NCBI GenBank assembly: GCA_030146725.1
Contig: JASLBJ010000128.1
Location: 1-5,253 of the forward strand
Direction: 5' to 3'
Source of the DNA: Sphingomicrobium sp.
Lineage (GTDB): Bacteria > Pseudomonadota > Alphaproteobacteria > Sphingomonadales > Sphingomonadaceae
DNA length: 5,253 bases
The stretch's first letter is position 1; each line of letters starts with the position of its first letter. Of this stretch, positions 1-5,253 are shown one piece after another. Made by a program: the position numbers and the translations under genes. The notes under the pieces are model-generated. The model was not told where the DNA came from. It was given only the letters and a program-made list of their open reading frames with translations, and ran no database searches.

Positions 1-1655
1 CGGGCGATTGCCTCCGCAGTGGCGGTGATCGCAGGCGCTGCTGCAACGGCGAGCGCGGTCAGTTCCTCGGCATGAGCGGCCTCGGCGGCAAGTGCGTGAC
101 CGCCCGCTTCGACCACCCGGCTGGCCTCGGCATGGAGCTCGGGCGAGTTGAAGCGGACGACGCCGGCGAGTGTCTGGCGGTGGGTGAAGCCGCTGTCCGG
201 CGCCATCAGGCGGTCGCCATGACGAGCGGAAACCTCGACATGGTAGCCAAGCACGGCATTGTGGCGGATCTTGAGCGTGGGCGTGCCGGTCGCGTCACGA
301 TAGCGGGCTTCGAGCGCGGCGATCGCCCGGCGGCCATCCGACGACGCGGACCGCAGCGTGTCGAGCGCAGGGTCGTACCCTTCCGCGATATAGCCGCCCC
401 TCGATGCATCGAGCGGCGGGGAGGGGACCAATGCGCGCTGCAGTTCGGCAATCAGCGCGTCGTGACCGCCGAGACGCGGAAGCAATTGGCCAAGCAGGTG
501 CGGCCGGTCGGGCTCGCTCTCGATCGCGGCTTTCAGCGCGGCTGCAGCGCCAAGCCCGTCGCGCAGCAGCGCCAGGTCACGTGGGCTACCTCGACCCGCC
601 GCCAGCCGGGCGAGCGCCCGTGCGAGGTCGGGCATGATCTTGAGCGCGGCCCGCAACCGCTCGCGCCGGCCAGCGTCGATGTGCAGCCAGGCGACGAGCG
701 CCAAGCGGGCATCAATCGCGGCGCGCTCGGTCAGCGGAGCAGCGAGATCTTCGGCGAGCAGGCGCCGGCCGGGGGCGGTCTGGCAGCGATCAATCTCGCC
801 GAGCAGGCTGCCGGTCACGCTGCCGGCTGCCGAACGGCACAGTTCGAGACTTTCGCGGGTCGCTGCGTCGATCGCCATGTGCGCCGAGCGCGCGATCCGC
901 CGCGGCGCATCGAGCAGGATCGTGGAGCTTTTCTGGGTTGCGTCGAGATAGGCGAGCAGCCCCCCTGTCGCGGCGAGCTCCGCCCGCGATGGTGAGCCCA
1001 GCCCGTCGAGCGTCGCCAGCCCGAAGCGTGCCTTGAGCGCGCGCTCGCCAGCGGCGCTGTCGAACCCGCCCTTGCCCGCAGTGCAGCGGATGCCGGGTAC
1101 CGCCCCATCGGCAATCGTCTCGGCCGGGGACAGCCGCGCCAACTCCGCCGCAAGCTCGCCCGGCCCGAGCGCGACCAGCTCGAAGCGGCCGGTCGAGATG
1201 TCCGCCGCGGCCAATGCCCACTCGTCGCCGACGCGTCCGATCGCCGCCAGCCAGTTGGCCGCGCCGGATTCGAGCAGCGCCTCCTCGGTCAGCGTGCCCG
1301 GCGTGACCAGCCGGACGATCGCGCGGTCGACCAGCGCCTTCGACCCGCGCGCCCGCCGCGCCTCCGCCGGGCTTTCGATCTGTTCCGCGACCGCCACCCG
1401 GTGCCCGCCCCGGATCAGGCGCGCCAGATACGCCTCGGCCGAGTGCACCGGCACGCCGCACATCGGGATCGCCTCGCCCTCGCTTTCCCCGCGCTTCGTC
1501 AGCGCGATGTCGAGGCAGGCGGCGGCGGCGCGCGCATCGTCGAAGAACAGCTCGAAGAAGTCGCCCATGCGGTAGAACAGCAGGGCGTCGCCGGCTTCGG
1601 CCTTGAGGCGCTTGTATTGCGCCATCATCGGGGTCGGTGCGTCGCCACGGGCCAT
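1..1655 (-). CDS. mutS: DNA mismatch repair protein MutS, N-terminal part (3' end beyond window)
   Basis: MutS binds mismatches and small insertion/deletion loops in newly replicated DNA and recruits MutL. The 551 visible codons are unbroken. Residues 8-115 are the mismatch-binding domain, with [28 protein letters not shown] and [20 protein letters not shown]33 and E35 form the Phe-X-Glu motif that contacts the mismatch and separates MutS1 from MutS2. The connector domain follows (about 116-220; [23 protein letters not shown]), then core/lever helices from about 225 ([45 protein letters not shown]). The clamp/core return includes [15 protein letters not shown] (461-475) and [15 protein letters not shown] (493-507). 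The Walker-type ATPase and dimerisation domain, usually beyond residue 570 of about 850-900, lies outside the window. I chose the ATG at 1655 because an in-frame TAG lies four codons upstream (1667-1665) and the N-terminus aligns with known MutS. No clear Shine-Dalgarno precedes it. The gene is divergent from the malic enzyme gene. Identity is very secure. Confidence 0.97.
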   Translation of the reverse strand, partial: MARGDAPTPMMAQYKRLKAEAGDALLFYRMGDFFELFFDDARAAAACLDIALTKRGESEGEAIPMCGVPVHSAEAYLARLIRGGHRVAVAEQIESPAEARRARGSKALVDRAIVRLVTPGTLTEEALLESGAANWLAAIGRVGDEWALAAADISTGRFELVALGPGELAAELARLSPAETIADGAVPGIRCTAGKGGFDSAAGERALKARFGLATLDGLGSPSRAELAATGGLLAYLDATQKSSTILLDAPRRIARSAHMAIDAATRESLELCRSAAGSVTGSLLGEIDRCQTAPGRRLLAEDLAAPLTERAAIDARLALVAWLHIDAGRRERLRAALKIMPDLARALARLAAGRGSPRDLALLRDGLGAAAALKAAIESEPDRPHLLGQLLPRLGGHDALIAELQRALVPSPPLDASRGGYIAEGYDPALDTLRSASSDGRRAIAALEARYRDATGTPTLKIRHNAVLGYHVEVSARHGDRLMAPDSGFTHRQTLAGVVRFNSPELHAEASRVVEAGGHALAAEAAHAEELTALAVAAAPAITATAEAIA

Positions 1656-1727
1656 CGTGCGTTGCTAGCCGCTAAGCGTGACTCTTCCCACACCCTTTGG
1701 CAGAGCCGCGCCGCAAGGGAGAGACGA
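1656..1727. promoter_or_regulatory. Divergent mutS / malic enzyme intergenic region
   Basis: This 72-bp gap separates the two divergent start codons, so it probably holds the 5' leaders of both genes and at least part of their promoters. I found no convincing -35/-10 pair on either strand. TTG-containing hexamers exist (TTGCTA at 1662 on plus; TTGCGG at 1716-1711 on minus), but neither has a plausible -10 box at normal spacing. The palindrome GCTAGC (1664-1669) is too short to call an operator. The regulatory role is inferred from gene layout only. Confidence 0.45.
1716..1723 (+). promoter_or_regulatory. Ribosome binding site of the malic enzyme gene
   Basis: The purine-rich stretch AGGGAGAG contains GGAG (1718-1721), six bases before the ATG at 1728. 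This is a good match to the anti-Shine-Dalgarno sequence at normal spacing. It decides the start: the frame stays open upstream to at least 1401, but that extension is antisense to mutS and only the ATG at 1728 has both this site and family-like N-terminal sequence. Confidence 0.75.
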
Positions 1728-4028
<2,301 letters not shown>

Positions 4029-5253
4029 TCAGATCCGCTCGACGCTGGAGACCGGATCGGCGTCCCTGAGCGCCGCGATGATGGTGTGGAGATGGCCGAG
4101 GTCGTGCACTTCCACGTCGATGTGGAACGTGTGGAAGCTGCCGTCGCGGTGGACCAGGGCGAGGTTGACGATGTTGGCGTGCTTGGCGCCGAGAATGCCC
4201 GACATTGCGCCGAGCGCGCCTGGAATATCGCGCAGGATCACCGCGACGCGTGCCGCTCCGCCGTCCGAGCCTTCGCCCCAGGCAAGGTCGAGCCAGTCGG
4301 CGTCGATCCCGCTTGCAAGCGTCTCGCAGCCGATCATGTGAACCTCGATCTCCTCATCCTCGCGGCGGAGACCGACGATGCGGTCGCCCGGCACCGGGTG
4401 GCAGCATGTCGCCAGCCGGTAGGCGACGCCCGGGGTCAGCCCCTTGATCGAGATCGCGGTGCGCTGGCCGACCGGGCGCCGGGGGACGTCGGTGCTCGCC
4501 GAACCCGGCATCAGCGCTTCCATCAGCGCCTCGTCGGTCACCCGCTTGCGCGCGATGGCAATCATCAGCGCGTCCTCGTCGTCGAGCTTCAGTTTCTTGA
4601 GCGCGCGCTTGAGCGCACCCGTCCCGAGTTCTGACGGAAGGCGCTCGATGATCTCGTCGTAGATCTTGCGGCCGAGCTCGATCGTCTCGTCGCGCTCCTT
4701 GTGGCGGACGAAGCGGCGAACGCCGGCGCGGGCCTTGCCGGTCGCGACGAAGCGCAGCCAGCTCGGCTGCGGGTGCTGCGCTTCGGACGCGAGGATCTCG
4801 ACCTGGTCGCCATTCTCGAGCAAGGTGCGGAGCGGCACCACGCGCCCGTTGACCTTGGCCCCCACGGTACGGTCGCCAAGATCGGTGTGCACCGCATAAG
4901 CGAAGTCGACCGCGGTCGCGCCCTTGGGCAGCTGGATCAGCTCGCCCTTGGGGGTGAAGGCGAAGATGCGATCCTGGTACATCGCCATCCGCGTGTGCTC
5001 GAGCAGCTCCTCGGGGCTCTCGGCATGGTCGAGGATCTCGACCAGATCGTCGATCCACGGCACCTTGAGGTCGGCGCGCGGCTTGTTCTCCTTGTAGGCC
5101 CAGTGCGCGGCGAGCCCGCGTTCGGCCTGGTCGTGCATGCTCTGGTCGCGGATCTGGATCTCGATGCGCATCTTGGCATCGTGGATCACCGACGTGTGCA
5201 GCGAGCGGTAGCCGTTGCGCTTGGGCGTGGAGATGTAATCCTTGAAGCGGCCC
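4029..5253 (-). CDS. rsh: RelA/SpoT-family (p)ppGpp synthetase/hydrolase, C-terminal part (5' end beyond window)
   Basis: Rsh enzymes make and usually also degrade the alarmone (p)ppGpp, driving the stringent response at the ribosome and in the cytosol. The last 407 codons are visible; the usual total is about 700-750. Visible residues 1-55 end the synthetase domain: [20 protein letters not shown], whose Tyr15 matches the tyrosine stacking on the acceptor guanine, then [20 protein letters not shown] and HWAYKE. The TGS domain spans about 95-157 ([27 protein letters not shown] with His122, [20 protein letters not shown]). A helical segment follows (about 160-250). The zinc-finger/conserved-cysteine domain (about 265-325) has [14 protein letters not shown] with C283-C284, plus VHMIGC with H305 and C309. 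The ACT domain is at about 335-407 ([20 protein letters not shown] to the end). The hydrolase HD motif and the loop separating RelA-like from bifunctional enzymes are off the window. Bifunctionality is inferred only because alphaproteobacteria usually carry one Rsh. The stop abuts the malic enzyme stop. Confidence 0.96.
   Translation of the reverse strand, partial: GRFKDYISTPKRNGYRSLHTSVIHDAKMRIEIQIRDQSMHDQAERGLAAHWAYKENKPRADLKVPWIDDLVEILDHAESPEELLEHTRMAMYQDRIFAFTPKGELIQLPKGATAVDFAYAVHTDLGDRTVGAKVNGRVVPLRTLLENGDQVEILASEAQHPQPSWLRFVATGKARAGVRRFVRHKERDETIELGRKIYDEIIERLPSELGTGALKRALKKLKLDDEDALMIAIARKRVTDEALMEALMPGSASTDVPRRPVGQRTAISIKGLTPGVAYRLATCCHPVPGDRIVGLRREDEEIEVHMIGCETLASGIDADWLDLAWGEGSDGGAARVAVILRDIPGALGAMSGILGAKHANIVNLALVHRDGSFHTFHIDVEVHDLGHLHTIIAALRDADPVSSVERI

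Noticed and set aside
72..995. A 307-codon open frame on the plus strand
   Set aside because: It is the exact-register antisense of mutS, whose minus-strand reading is unmistakable. It has no ribosome binding site and no recognisable domain.
1401..1727. An upstream in-frame extension of the malic enzyme gene by 109 codons
   Set aside because: It lies mostly antisense to the mutS 5' end, has low-complexity Arg/Ala-rich sequence unlike any malic enzyme, and ignores the good ribosome binding site and family-like N-terminus at 1728.
4032..4058. Inverted repeat GATCCG / CGGATC just past the malic enzyme stop, considered as a terminator
   Set aside because: The stem is only 6 bp with a 15-base loop and no following T-run, and it lies inside rsh coding sequence. 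Chance is a sufficient explanation.
4086..4634. A 182-codon open frame on the plus strand within rsh
   Set aside because: It is antisense to the zinc-finger and ACT region of rsh, carries no known motif, and has the composition expected of a shadow frame.

Overview
The window is dense, GC-rich bacterial chromosome. Its codons strongly prefer G or C at the third position. The three proteins read like those of an alphaproteobacterium, and my impression is a sphingomonad (order Sphingomonadales). That placement rests on recognising protein style and gene order, not on a search.

There are three genes and very little non-coding DNA. (1) Positions 1-1655, minus strand: the N-terminal 551 codons of the DNA mismatch-repair sensor MutS. 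The gene runs off the left edge, so its ATPase domain is not visible. (2) Positions 1728-4028, plus strand: a complete 766-residue malic enzyme of the MaeB/Dme/Tme type, with an N-terminal malic-enzyme module fused to a C-terminal phosphotransacetylase-like domain. (3) Positions 4029-5253, minus strand: the C-terminal 407 codons of a RelA/SpoT-family (p)ppGpp enzyme (Rsh). The gene runs off the right edge, so the hydrolase domain and most of the synthetase domain are not visible.

mutS and the malic enzyme gene are divergent. Their start codons are separated by a 72-bp gap that must hold the promoters or 5' leaders of both, unless these lie inside the coding regions. The malic enzyme gene and rsh are convergent, and their stop codons abut with no base between them. 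No gene here shares an operon with another inside the window. The three functions (mismatch repair, C4-to-C3 carbon flow, stringent response) are ordinary housekeeping and need not be linked.

I saw no RNA gene, insertion sequence, CRISPR array, attachment site, phage gene or sign of recent transfer, and no previously undescribed system. The findings are modest points about gene junctions, start sites and protein variants. The many long alternative reading frames are antisense or out-of-frame shadows of these three genes, as expected in GC-rich DNA.
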